DNA from: Nitrososphaerota archaeon
Lineage (GTDB): Archaea > Thermoproteota > Nitrososphaeria > Nitrososphaerales > JACPRH01
Length of the DNA: 7,676 nucleotides
Assembly (NCBI GenBank): GCA_029460375.1
Contig: JARPAQ010000111.1
Location: forward strand, 1 to 7,676
Direction of reading: 5' to 3'
The notes beneath the pieces were generated by a model. The model was not told the DNA's origin, ran no database searches, and worked only from the letters and a program-made list of their open reading frames with translations. Of the stretch, positions 1-6,582 are shown piece after piece. Both the position numbers and the translations under genes were made by a program. Position 1 is the first letter of the stretch; each line of letters begins with the position of its first letter.

Positions 1-1
1 A

Positions 2-853
2 ACCACCTCAATGATAGCGTGCTGCGTCCACCACCTAACTGATGTTCTACCGATTTTCGGCCTATCTGCAGCTGCAGTATTCTTGACTGAATATCAGCCT
101 GTTTTTATGGCTCTAGGAGTGCTCTCGAATCTCGTCGGAATCACGGTTATGCTGACGGTGATGCAGCAACATAATCTGGTCAGTGGGAAGGGCATCTCTC
201 AGAATATTTTCAGGTATGATATGAAACGGGTCAGAAACACAGCCATAGCCTCATCGATCATTATCATGCTCGGCATCACCATATCAACGATCGCTCCTTT
301 CACTGAAACCTCAACTGAAATGGGTGTAGCGCAAGATGCAGGCTTAGAGCCCATAGTGAATGAGCAGAACGGCGTCTCTTTCCAGATAACACCGACAGAC
401 TTCAGCGACGGCAGATCTGTAGCCTTTGAAATACAGATCGACACACATCAAGGATCTCTAGATTTCGATCTTATAGGCGTATCGATACTTGAAACTTCGG
501 ATGGAAGAAGGTTCACCGCATTGAGTTGGGAAGGTTCTCCGCCAAGCGGCCACCATAGATCCGGGATACTTACCTTCCCCAGTGTTGGTGAGACGGGGTT
601 TCTAAAACTTATCATTCGAAATGTCTACGAAGTCCCTGAAAGAATATTCGTTTGGGACCTTCAATCCTCTGGAAGGGCTGAAGCTGTGTCTTCTATTCCT
701 ATTTATGATAACTATGTGTTGGGTGGAACCCTTGCGGCTGTCTTTTTGACCGTAGTCTTAATGAACTTCGCACCCCGAAATGTGAAGCAGTCAGCAAAGT
801 ATGAGAAGCTGCTACAGGATAAATATAGGAATATCAGAGAAACGAACGATTAG
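2..853 (+). CDS. Membrane protein with CCxHH helix motif and extracytoplasmic domain, 5' partial
   Basis: No proven function. The frame is open from the window edge, and the three codons before the first ATG (position 11) read T-T-S. They run smoothly into a conserved-looking helix start, so I treat the gene as truncated at its 5' end rather than starting at 11. Numbering from that ATG, residues 4-8 are C-C-V-H-H, followed by L-T-D-V-L-P at the head of a membrane helix. Further membrane segments lie at about 31-51, 77-97 and 235-254. Residues about 115-220 form a soluble, beta-rich, probably extracytoplasmic domain with W173-E-G-S-P-P-S-G-H-H-R183. The tail (255-280) is basic and presumably cytoplasmic. 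I recall both halves from uncharacterised membrane proteins in bacteria and archaea but cannot name a family. The clustered Cys/His residues suggest metal binding (inference). The gene is followed after 11 bp by a same-strand gene and is probably co-transcribed with it. Confidence 0.75.
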   Translation, partial: TTSMIACCVHHLTDVLPIFGLSAAAVFLTEYQPVFMALGVLSNLVGITVMLTVMQQHNLVSGKGISQNIFRYDMKRVRNTAIASSIIIMLGITISTIAPFTETSTEMGVAQDAGLEPIVNEQNGVSFQITPTDFSDGRSVAFEIQIDTHQGSLDFDLIGVSILETSDGRRFTALSWEGSPPSGHHRSGILTFPSVGETGFLKLIIRNVYEVPERIFVWDLQSSGRAEAVSSIPIYDNYVLGGTLAAVFLTVVLMNFAPRNVKQSAKYEKLLQDKYRNIRETND

Positions 854-856
854 AGT

Positions 857-862
857 AGGGAG
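857..862 (+). promoter_or_regulatory. Possible Shine-Dalgarno before the second gene
   Basis: AGGGAG lies only 2 bases before the TTG at 865. That is tighter than the usual spacing, so it supports start 865 only weakly. An in-frame TTG at 925 would give a cleaner signal peptide but has no visible ribosome binding site. Confidence 0.35.
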
Positions 863-864
863 CC

Positions 865-1908
865 TTGCGAATAAAACCTAAATGGGTTGGAATACATTAC
901 AAATGCGGTTGGCAAAAAATTAAATTGAAGATTGCTGCTCTGTTGTTAGCCGGCCTATTTTTTTCCCAAGTTACACCTACTGTTCAAGCTTTCTATGGAG
1001 ATATAGATGATCTGCGTGAAGAGGTGGCACCATCTGCGGGTGTCTCTATCCCTGTTGAGTGGGGTGACCTTCCTAAGAAGCTAAGGATGCTAGGGGTTAT
1101 CAACCTGACACTTTTGAATGAAAGCTTATCTGAAATTCGAGGATATGATCTAACTGCGGATGAGCGGTCATTATTTTACGGGAATTCTACAGGATTCATA
1201 CACCTAGATTCAGAGGGTAAGATATTTCTCATGTATGTATTCTGGGCTCTCGGACTAGCCAACAACAATACAATCCTGAATCAGCATGCCCACATGTTTC
1301 AAAACTACACCTCTCCAGTAGGTCAAGCAAAGTACGGGAGCATTGAGATTCTAAGATTAACTGCTGAACAGCAGGCATTGGTAGAGGATGTCGCTTTGAA
1401 TAGTTATAGACCTTGTTGCAACGTTCCTACCGCGGTTACAGACTGTAGCCACGGATTCGCAGCTCTAGGTCTAGTGGAATTCCTAGCATTCAAAGGGATG
1501 GCTAGAGAAGACATCTTTAGAAACCTACTGCTATTCAACTCATACTGGTTCACAGATCAGTACGTCGACATAGCTCTATTCCTAGAAGAACAGGGGCAGA
1601 GCTGGAAGCAGGTAAATTCAACTCAGATTCTGGGATACAGCTATTCTAGTCTGGAAGCGTTCCAGACCATAAAGAAGTATCTGGTAGAGAGTAACTTATA
1701 TGATCCCCTATCAGAGAAGTATCTTCTAGATCCTCTCTCAAGATACTGGCAACCAATATTAATTCTGTTGACTACCATATTTGCTATTTCGACAGTAATG
1801 CTGGCGTGGTTTCTCTGGAGAAGATGGACTCCTGATGAAGAATATGTGGACAGCGAAGGAACCGCCGATGAAGATAGTGAAGTGCAATCAAGCAGAATTC
1901 ATTTATGA
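865..1908 (+). CDS. Exported, C-terminally anchored protein with CC-x8-C-x-H-G motif
   Basis: Function not known. With the TTG start at 865 (347 aa), a hydrophobic segment at residues 21-40 ending V-Q-A looks like a signal peptide, with cleavage near residue 42. Starting at the TTG at 925 would give a compact signal peptide beginning M-K-I-A. The body (about 43-295) is mostly helical. Its most striking feature is R-P-C184-C185, eight residues, then C194-S-H196-G197. A hydrophobic helix at about 297-319 is followed by W-R-R and an acidic tail, so the bulk should sit outside the cytoplasmic membrane and be anchored at its C terminus. I recall similar motifs (PCCN...DCNHG) in uncharacterised bacterial and archaeal proteins. 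The Cys/His cluster could bind a metal or act as a redox dithiol (inference). The gene lies 11 bp after the CCxHH membrane protein and converges with a CueP-like gene 14 bp away, which favours metal handling. Confidence 0.75.
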   Translation: MRIKPKWVGIHYKCGWQKIKLKIAALLLAGLFFSQVTPTVQAFYGDIDDLREEVAPSAGVSIPVEWGDLPKKLRMLGVINLTLLNESLSEIRGYDLTADERSLFYGNSTGFIHLDSEGKIFLMYVFWALGLANNNTILNQHAHMFQNYTSPVGQAKYGSIEILRLTAEQQALVEDVALNSYRPCCNVPTAVTDCSHGFAALGLVEFLAFKGMAREDIFRNLLLFNSYWFTDQYVDIALFLEEQGQSWKQVNSTQILGYSYSSLEAFQTIKKYLVESNLYDPLSEKYLLDPLSRYWQPILILLTTIFAISTVMLAWFLWRRWTPDEEYVDSEGTADEDSEVQSSRIHL

Positions 1909-1922
1909 TTATTCAAAAGAGC

Positions 1923-2378
1923 CTAGTTGCTCACTCTTATTGTAGATATGCACGTCGGAGCGTTTTCTTCAGTGGACAGTATTCCTGAGCCGCGTAGCCC
2001 ATCCACCTCGAACTCTACACGGTACTGCTGGGTCTTCGGTAGGTAAAAGTCCAACCAACCTTTATCGGTCGTCGCCCGGATACCAGAGATCTCATAGGTT
2101 CCATCTAAGGATTTAATGGTATACTTGACTTGTTTTGATTTGAACTGTGCATCGCAGGTTGCAGGGCTATGATAGTAGCATTCATGGGTGTAATCAGCAT
2201 ATAACCCTACTGAGAGATAAAACAAGTCCTCCTCCGCCGTAACCGATGTCTGGTAGATGAGTAAACTAGCGAAACCTACTAACGCCATTATGATAACTAA
2301 AACAGCTACTACACGACGCCTTCCTGACGGTGCTACCACCACTTCTTTGCTGATATCGGGATGATCGTTTTCAACCAT
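1923..2378 (-). CDS. Membrane-anchored CueP-like metal (copper)-binding protein
   Basis: This protein of 151 aa starts at the ATG at 2378. An in-frame TTG at 2405 would add nine residues, but neither start has a clear ribosome site. A polar, basic N terminus is followed by one membrane helix at about 23-42. The remaining roughly 105 residues should be extracytoplasmic. This domain resembles the C-terminal part of CueP, the periplasmic copper protein: it has an S-V-x-x-Y strand, T-H-E-C-Y-Y-H-S, a W-L-D-F-Y-L-P segment and A-P-T-C near the end. Its only Cys residues, C67, C75 and C143, are spaced +8 and +68. That equals the spacing of C96, C104 and C172, which I recall as the copper-binding and Cu(II)-reducing cysteines of Salmonella CueP. 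The N-terminal half of bacterial CueP is absent and replaced by a membrane anchor. The role in extracytoplasmic copper binding is inferred. The gene converges on the CC-x8-C-x-H protein with a 14-bp gap. Confidence 0.7.
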   Translation of the reverse strand: MVENDHPDISKEVVVAPSGRRRVVAVLVIIMALVGFASLLIYQTSVTAEEDLFYLSVGLYADYTHECYYHSPATCDAQFKSKQVKYTIKSLDGTYEISGIRATTDKGWLDFYLPKTQQYRVEFEVDGLRGSGILSTEENAPTCISTIRVSN

Positions 2379-2786
2379 TATGCCCAACCATAAACCTGTG
2401 TACAAGAATGCTAAAAGAGCTTCTATTCAGCTATTAGAAAAATAACCGCATATTGCTTATCTTATTGAAAGTAAGTTGTCGAGATACTTTTGCTGAAGAG
2501 CTCGCTCAGACTTTTTTCTCTTTCGAAAAGACAATGTTACAGAAAAGTTCGCATAGATGGTGGAATTTAGGTATGAAAATAAAAACTACCCTCAAGTTTT
2601 TACCACAAGATATTAGTCTCAAACCATTTCAAACGGCATAGGAATTTAGTGTTGAGATCTGAATTAGGGCTTACTAGCAAATTAGAAATCAAATCCTGCT
2701 GAGCATTTTACCTTTGTTAAATCAAGGTTATTTCTCTAGATTCTTTACGATTATATAGGGGGTTTGATGATACTAAACGGGGCCTT
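2379..2786. other. AT-rich intergenic region between divergent genes
   Basis: About 400 bases separate the divergent CueP-like and prenyl synthase genes; the region is 33% GC over 2581-2640. I see no tRNA, no convincing coding frame and no strong repeat. An open frame at 2453-2641 starts with TTG and has no ribosome site, family signature or composition supporting it. The right end carries a TATA-like element and a tiny leader frame. The region probably holds the promoters for both flanking genes. Confidence 0.6.
2751..2757 (+). promoter_or_regulatory. TATA-like element upstream of the prenyl synthase gene
   Basis: TTATATA sits about 30-36 bases before the TTG start at 2787. In archaea transcription usually begins about 25 bases downstream of the TATA centre, here near 2780, which would give an almost leaderless mRNA. 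The upstream BRE is weak, so confidence is modest. Confidence 0.35.
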
Positions 2787-3644
2787 TTGAAGAAATACGA
2801 ATCCAATTCGGTCTTCGAGCTGATGGAGAAGATCAAAGGCTATACCGATAAAATCGAAGATGCTTTAAAGAAGGAGTTGGCGCACTACTCTTGGTCATGC
2901 TTCTACGACCCGATGTGTTACGCTATAGAGGGTGGGAAACGTGTCCGCCCCTTAATACTCACATTATCTGTAGAATCAGTTGGAAACGGTAGGGAAGATC
3001 CTGCTTCAGCCGCGGTCGCTGTTGAACTGCTCCATACTGAGTCGATTATTCACGACGACATCATTGATCAGGATATATCTAGACGTGAACGTATGGCGTT
3101 TCACGTAAAGTACGGTTACAGCGCTTCAGTACTATCAGCCGACTTTGTATTCGGCATGATACTTGACATAGCTTCTAGATATAGTAACCCCGCCGTCGCC
3201 CGTGAGCTTTCATCAGCCGCGCTCAGGATGTGTGAAGGCGAGTTTAGAGAGCTGAAGATAGATCCAGGCAACTACCGAATAGGGTGGGAGGAGTATGTGA
3301 GCATATTATCTCAGAAGACCGCGTCTTTGTTCCAGACTTCAGCCAAGATAGGGGCCATAATCGGTGGAGGCGATGGGGCGCAGGTTAACGCCCTTTCGAA
3401 CTATGGTCTTCATCTTGGGATAGCGTATCAGATTCAGGATGATTTTCTAGACTGGGGTGACGACGGTAAGATAACTAAGGCTCTTGAGATAAACCGGGCT
3501 TACCGGGATGTTCCCACCTACCTGAAGAAGATGTCAAGGCTGTACGCTGACAAAGCCAAGAAGGATCTGAACTTGCTTCCAGAGTCTCCTGCGAAGCGTT
3601 ATCTATTCGAACTTGCCGACTTTACAGTTTCAAGGCCTATCTGA
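2787..3644 (+). CDS. Polyprenyl (geranylgeranyl-type) diphosphate synthase, short form
   Basis: This is a cytoplasmic trans-isoprenyl diphosphate synthase. It condenses isopentenyl diphosphate with an allylic diphosphate, probably to make geranylgeranyl diphosphate for archaeal lipids. Seen in the 285-aa product: G-G-K-R-V-R-P at 49-55 (diphosphate binding), the first Asp-rich motif D90-D-I-I-D94, R-R at 99-100, K177-T178, Q215, the second Asp-rich motif D218-D-F-L-D222, and the family-like ending L-A-D-F-x-V-S-R. Archaeal homologues are usually about 320-330 aa. Here the G-K-P-x-G-x-D-x-R-E-G-K segment that normally follows the second motif is missing, without a frame break. The residue five before the first motif is E85, where archaeal GGPP synthases often have an aromatic, so chain length is uncertain. 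The start is TTG; an in-frame ATG at codon 13 is also plausible. The gene ends 2 bp from the convergent nuoN. The family is certain; the product is inferred. Confidence 0.88.
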   Translation: MKKYESNSVFELMEKIKGYTDKIEDALKKELAHYSWSCFYDPMCYAIEGGKRVRPLILTLSVESVGNGREDPASAAVAVELLHTESIIHDDIIDQDISRRERMAFHVKYGYSASVLSADFVFGMILDIASRYSNPAVARELSSAALRMCEGEFRELKIDPGNYRIGWEEYVSILSQKTASLFQTSAKIGAIIGGGDGAQVNALSNYGLHLGIAYQIQDDFLDWGDDGKITKALEINRAYRDVPTYLKKMSRLYADKAKKDLNLLPESPAKRYLFELADFTVSRPI

Positions 3645-3646
3645 TC

Positions 3647-5095
3647 CTAGACTATTCCTAATGCTGCTACGGCCAATCTTGCGAACTCGTAAATCGGCGC
3701 GGGGTAGATACCTGTAACAACTATTATCACCATAGCTGACAGAAGGACCGTGTTGAACGCTATAGGCTCATGCACTCTTGACACTGTCTCTCCTTCATCG
3801 ATATACATCCTCTTAATTATCCAAGCGTAGTATCCGAGTGAAAAGGCGCTGTTCAGCACACCAGCTACAGCCAGCCATGTGTAACCACCATCTATAGCGG
3901 CTGTGAATAGTACAAGTTTGCTCCAGAAGCCGTTGAGAGGCGGTACGCCGGCAAGAGCGAGGAGGGAGATTGTGAATGTGAATGCAGTTATAGGCATCCT
4001 AACGCCGAGCCCGTTGTATGAGTCGAGGTGTGTTCGACCTATCTTCTTGGCGACTACCGCTGCGGCTAGGAATGCTCCTGTCTGCATGACTGCGTGGGTG
4101 AACACGTGGAATAGGACTCCTATGAGTCCCAGCTCTGTCTGGAGAGCCACTGTCAGCCCTATGAGTATGTAGCCTGCTTGAGCTATGCTTGAATATGCAA
4201 GCAGCCTTGTGATGGTCTTCTGAGTCAGCGCCGCTACGTTTCCCAGCGTCATAGTGATCAGCGCGAGGAACGCGAATGTCAGCCCCCAGTTCAGTTGAAG
4301 CACTGGCAGCGCAATGACGAATACTCTTATAGCTACCACAAAGGCAGCCTTCTTGGTTCCAGCTGAAAGTAGGGCACTTATGGTGGTGGGTGCTCCTTCA
4401 TATGCGTCAGGTATCCACATGTGGAAAGGTACTATCGACATCTTCAACCCGAAGCCGGCTATGAGGAGCAGCATAGCGAGGAGGGCGACGGGGTAAAGCC
4501 CGGTGGTTATTGTGGACGTTGCTTCAGCTATCTGGAAGAGGTTGGTTGAGCCTGTCAGTCCGTATATGAGTGATATGCCGTACAGGATGGTTCCGGATGA
4601 TAATGCACCCATTATGAAGAATTTTAGCGCGCCTTCATTTGACTTGGAGTCTTTTTTTCTGAAGCCTGTGAGGATGTATGTCGGTATGCTCATCAGCTCC
4701 CAAGCTACGGCTATCATGATGAGGTCTACTGAGAATGCCAGTAGAGACATACCGAGGGCTGAGAAGAGTAGGAGAGAGTAGTATACCGGCTCGTTCGGCT
4801 CGCCCCGCATATAGTTGAGCGAAGATACTGCGACAAGAAGAGCGACTATGAGTACGGCTAGGGCGAAGAAGAGCCCCATAAGGTCGTTTCGGAAGAGTCC
4901 GCTGGATGATGCTGTGAGGTCTAAGGGTGAGGTGAGGGGTTGATAAATCACCAGCAGAATAGCTAGAAGTAGAGTGGCTACGGCTAGGTGGCCGGAGAAT
5001 TTTCCTCTCATCTCTCCTTTAAAGATGCCTTCCAGCATGGGTGTGAAGAGGGCTACGGCGCCCAGAAGCACCATAAGTATCAGCGGGGTATCCAT
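3647..5095 (-). CDS. nuoN: NADH-quinone oxidoreductase/F420H2 dehydrogenase-like subunit N
   Basis: This is a proton-pumping, antiporter-like membrane subunit of respiratory complex I (Nuo/Fpo type). It is complete at 482 aa, as usual for the family, and has about 14 hydrophobic helices. Key channel residues are visible: E133 in A-W-E-L-M-S-I-P, K218 in G-L-K-M-S-I-V-P-F-H, K248/K249 in S-A-G-T-K-K-A-A-F, and K393 in N-G-F-W-S-K. These match E133, K217, K247 and K395 of E. coli NuoN as I recall them. The helix containing F-T-H334-A-V-M-Q-T-G-A-F resembles archaeal FpoN more than bacterial NuoN, and S-I-A-Q306 replaces the His of E. coli. The ATG lies 7 bp after the nuoM stop with GGGAGGA upstream, so the two genes are translated from one mRNA and are probably coupled. 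It is the last gene of the operon visible here and converges with the prenyl synthase gene. The electron donor of the complex cannot be told from these subunits. Confidence 0.95.
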   Translation of the reverse strand: MDTPLILMVLLGAVALFTPMLEGIFKGEMRGKFSGHLAVATLLLAILLVIYQPLTSPLDLTASSSGLFRNDLMGLFFALAVLIVALLVAVSSLNYMRGEPNEPVYYSLLLFSALGMSLLAFSVDLIMIAVAWELMSIPTYILTGFRKKDSKSNEGALKFFIMGALSSGTILYGISLIYGLTGSTNLFQIAEATSTITTGLYPVALLAMLLLIAGFGLKMSIVPFHMWIPDAYEGAPTTISALLSAGTKKAAFVVAIRVFVIALPVLQLNWGLTFAFLALITMTLGNVAALTQKTITRLLAYSSIAQAGYILIGLTVALQTELGLIGVLFHVFTHAVMQTGAFLAAAVVAKKIGRTHLDSYNGLGVRMPITAFTFTISLLALAGVPPLNGFWSKLVLFTAAIDGGYTWLAVAGVLNSAFSLGYYAWIIKRMYIDEGETVSRVHEPIAFNTVLLSAMVIIVVTGIYPAPIYEFARLAVAALGIV

Positions 5096-5102
5096 TCTCT
5101 CA

Positions 5103-6569
5103 TCATCCTCCCAACCGTATCAGATTCTCTGCGAAGAGGTTGGTCAAGTTCAATATAACCCACGGGAATATCAGGAGGAGAATCAGCGGCACCAGATAGA
5201 TGGATAGATGTAGGGCTGAGAATCTCGACATATCGTGCACACCACTCCCGTTCTTCATAGGTGTCATAACGGTCTTCCGGATCATCCAGAGGAAGTATGC
5301 GGCCGTTATCACGGGCACCAGCACCGCCGCGGCCAGCCCAATGTTGGAAGATATAGCTCCCACTATGATCATATACTCGCTGAGAAAGTTCGCGAACATG
5401 GGGATACCCATACCCGCCATCGAGCCCAGCATAAGGAGAACGGCGGTAGTGGGCATCCTGTTCATCAGACCCTTCAAAAGAGGGATTTCACGTGTCCCCG
5501 CCTGCTTGTGAATATACCCGGAGAGCATAAAGAGGAGGCCTATGGCCGACGCGTGGTTGAACATCTGGAAGATGGCGCCCGAGACGCCGTAGAGGTTAAA
5601 CGTGTAGACGCCGAGGAGGACGAAGCCCATATGGTTTATGCTCGTTAGGGCTATCATACGCTTCAGATCCGTCTGCTTCATCGCGACGATGGCTCCGTAA
5701 AACATGGTGATCAGACCTATCGACATAAAGACCCAACCATAGGTCAGCGAGGCGTCGGGGAAGAGGCTGAGGTTGACACGGATGAACCCGTATCCACCCA
5801 TCTTAAGGAGCACCCCGGCGAGGAAGACCGATATAGGCGCGGGGGCTTCGACGTGAGCGTCTGGAAGCCACGTGTGAAACGGTACGACCGGGAGCTTCAC
5901 CCCGAAGCCGACGAAGGTGGCTATAGATGCTAGGGTCTGAAGCCAGAAGGGTATATTGACAAGGGCTAGCGCCTGCATGTTGAAGGTGGGGGCTGCGAAT
6001 ATGTATAGCGCTAGGAAGCCGAGGAGCATTACGAGGCTCCCGGTGTATGTGAAGAGGAAGAACTTCATAGCCGCGTACTTTCTTCTTGGACCACCCCAGA
6101 TGCCGATGAAGAAGAACATAGGTATGAGCACGATCTCCCAGAATACGTAGAAGAGTATGAGGTTCAGTGAAGTGAAGACCCCTAGCACGCTCCCTTCGAA
6201 GAAGAGAACCAAGGCGTAGTACAACGGCTGCCTAGTCTTTATCAGATCCCAAGAGCCAAGTACGACCAAGACGGTGAGGAAGGCCGATATGAGGACTAGG
6301 GGGGCGCCCAGCCCGTCTAAGCCAAGATGGTACTCTACCCCTTGAAAGGTAGGTATCCACTGCCAAGGCCCTTCTTGGAAGCTCATCTCCGCACCCGTGC
6401 CGCTGAACAGTATGGAGGTGTATGAGAATATGGCGAGGCTGAGGACCGCTATGGAGACTAGGAGTGCGAAGATCTTTACTCCTCTTTCGCTGTACCGCCC
6501 TAGGATGTATGAGAGGGGGGCTGCGACTATAGGGATGAATATCATCAGCGAAAGTATAGGTATCGCCAT
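5103..6569 (-). CDS. nuoM: NADH-quinone oxidoreductase/F420H2 dehydrogenase-like subunit M
   Basis: This is the second antiporter-like proton-pumping subunit of the complex I membrane arm. It is complete at 488 aa (about 509 in E. coli) and has about 14 membrane helices. The channel residues are all present: E145 in F-W-E-I-V-L-I-P, K225 in F-G-V-K-L-P-V-V-P-F-H, K256 in L-L-K-M-G-G-Y-G, H339 in M-F-N-H-A, and E398 in F-L-S-E-Y. They match E144, K234, K265, H348 and E407 of E. coli NuoM. The G-F-G-V-K and H-T-W-L-P-D-A-H-V-E-A-P segments are hallmarks of the family. The Glu (not Lys) at the last position separates NuoM from NuoL and NuoN. The ATG lies 12 bp after the nuoL stop with GGTGGATC five bases upstream. 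Sequence inside this gene is clearly GC-richer than the left half of the window. The product is presumably active and nothing is missing. Confidence 0.96.
   Translation of the reverse strand: MAIPILSLMIFIPIVAAPLSYILGRYSERGVKIFALLVSIAVLSLAIFSYTSILFSGTGAEMSFQEGPWQWIPTFQGVEYHLGLDGLGAPLVLISAFLTVLVVLGSWDLIKTRQPLYYALVLFFEGSVLGVFTSLNLILFYVFWEIVLIPMFFFIGIWGGPRRKYAAMKFFLFTYTGSLVMLLGFLALYIFAAPTFNMQALALVNIPFWLQTLASIATFVGFGVKLPVVPFHTWLPDAHVEAPAPISVFLAGVLLKMGGYGFIRVNLSLFPDASLTYGWVFMSIGLITMFYGAIVAMKQTDLKRMIALTSINHMGFVLLGVYTFNLYGVSGAIFQMFNHASAIGLLFMLSGYIHKQAGTREIPLLKGLMNRMPTTAVLLMLGSMAGMGIPMFANFLSEYMIIVGAISSNIGLAAAVLVPVITAAYFLWMIRKTVMTPMKNGSGVHDMSRFSALHLSIYLVPLILLLIFPWVILNLTNLFAENLIRLGG
5106..5112 (-). promoter_or_regulatory. 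nuoN ribosome binding site
   Basis: On the minus strand GGGAGGA overlaps the last codons of nuoM and ends 10 bases before the nuoN ATG at 5095. It agrees with the archaeal Shine-Dalgarno core GGAGG and supports that start. Its position inside nuoM suggests coupled translation. Confidence 0.6.
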
Positions 6570-6574
6570 TTATC

Positions 6575-6582
6575 GATCCACC
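6575..6582 (-). promoter_or_regulatory. nuoM ribosome binding site
   Basis: On the minus strand GGTGGATC directly follows the first two bases of the nuoL stop codon and ends 5 bases before the nuoM ATG at 6569. It is a good Shine-Dalgarno match at normal spacing and fixes the start. Confidence 0.55.

Noticed and set aside
1919..1932. Inverted repeat GAGC-6-GCTC between convergent genes as a terminator
   Set aside because: The stem is only 4 bp and lacks a following T-run, so it is easily due to chance.
2515..2535. Palindrome-like CTTTCGAAAAG as an operator
   Set aside because: Short, AT-rich, single copy and far from either start codon.
2453..2641. Open frame of 62 codons in the intergenic region
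   Set aside because: TTG start, no ribosome site, no recognisable family or membrane pattern, and AT-rich noncoding-like composition.
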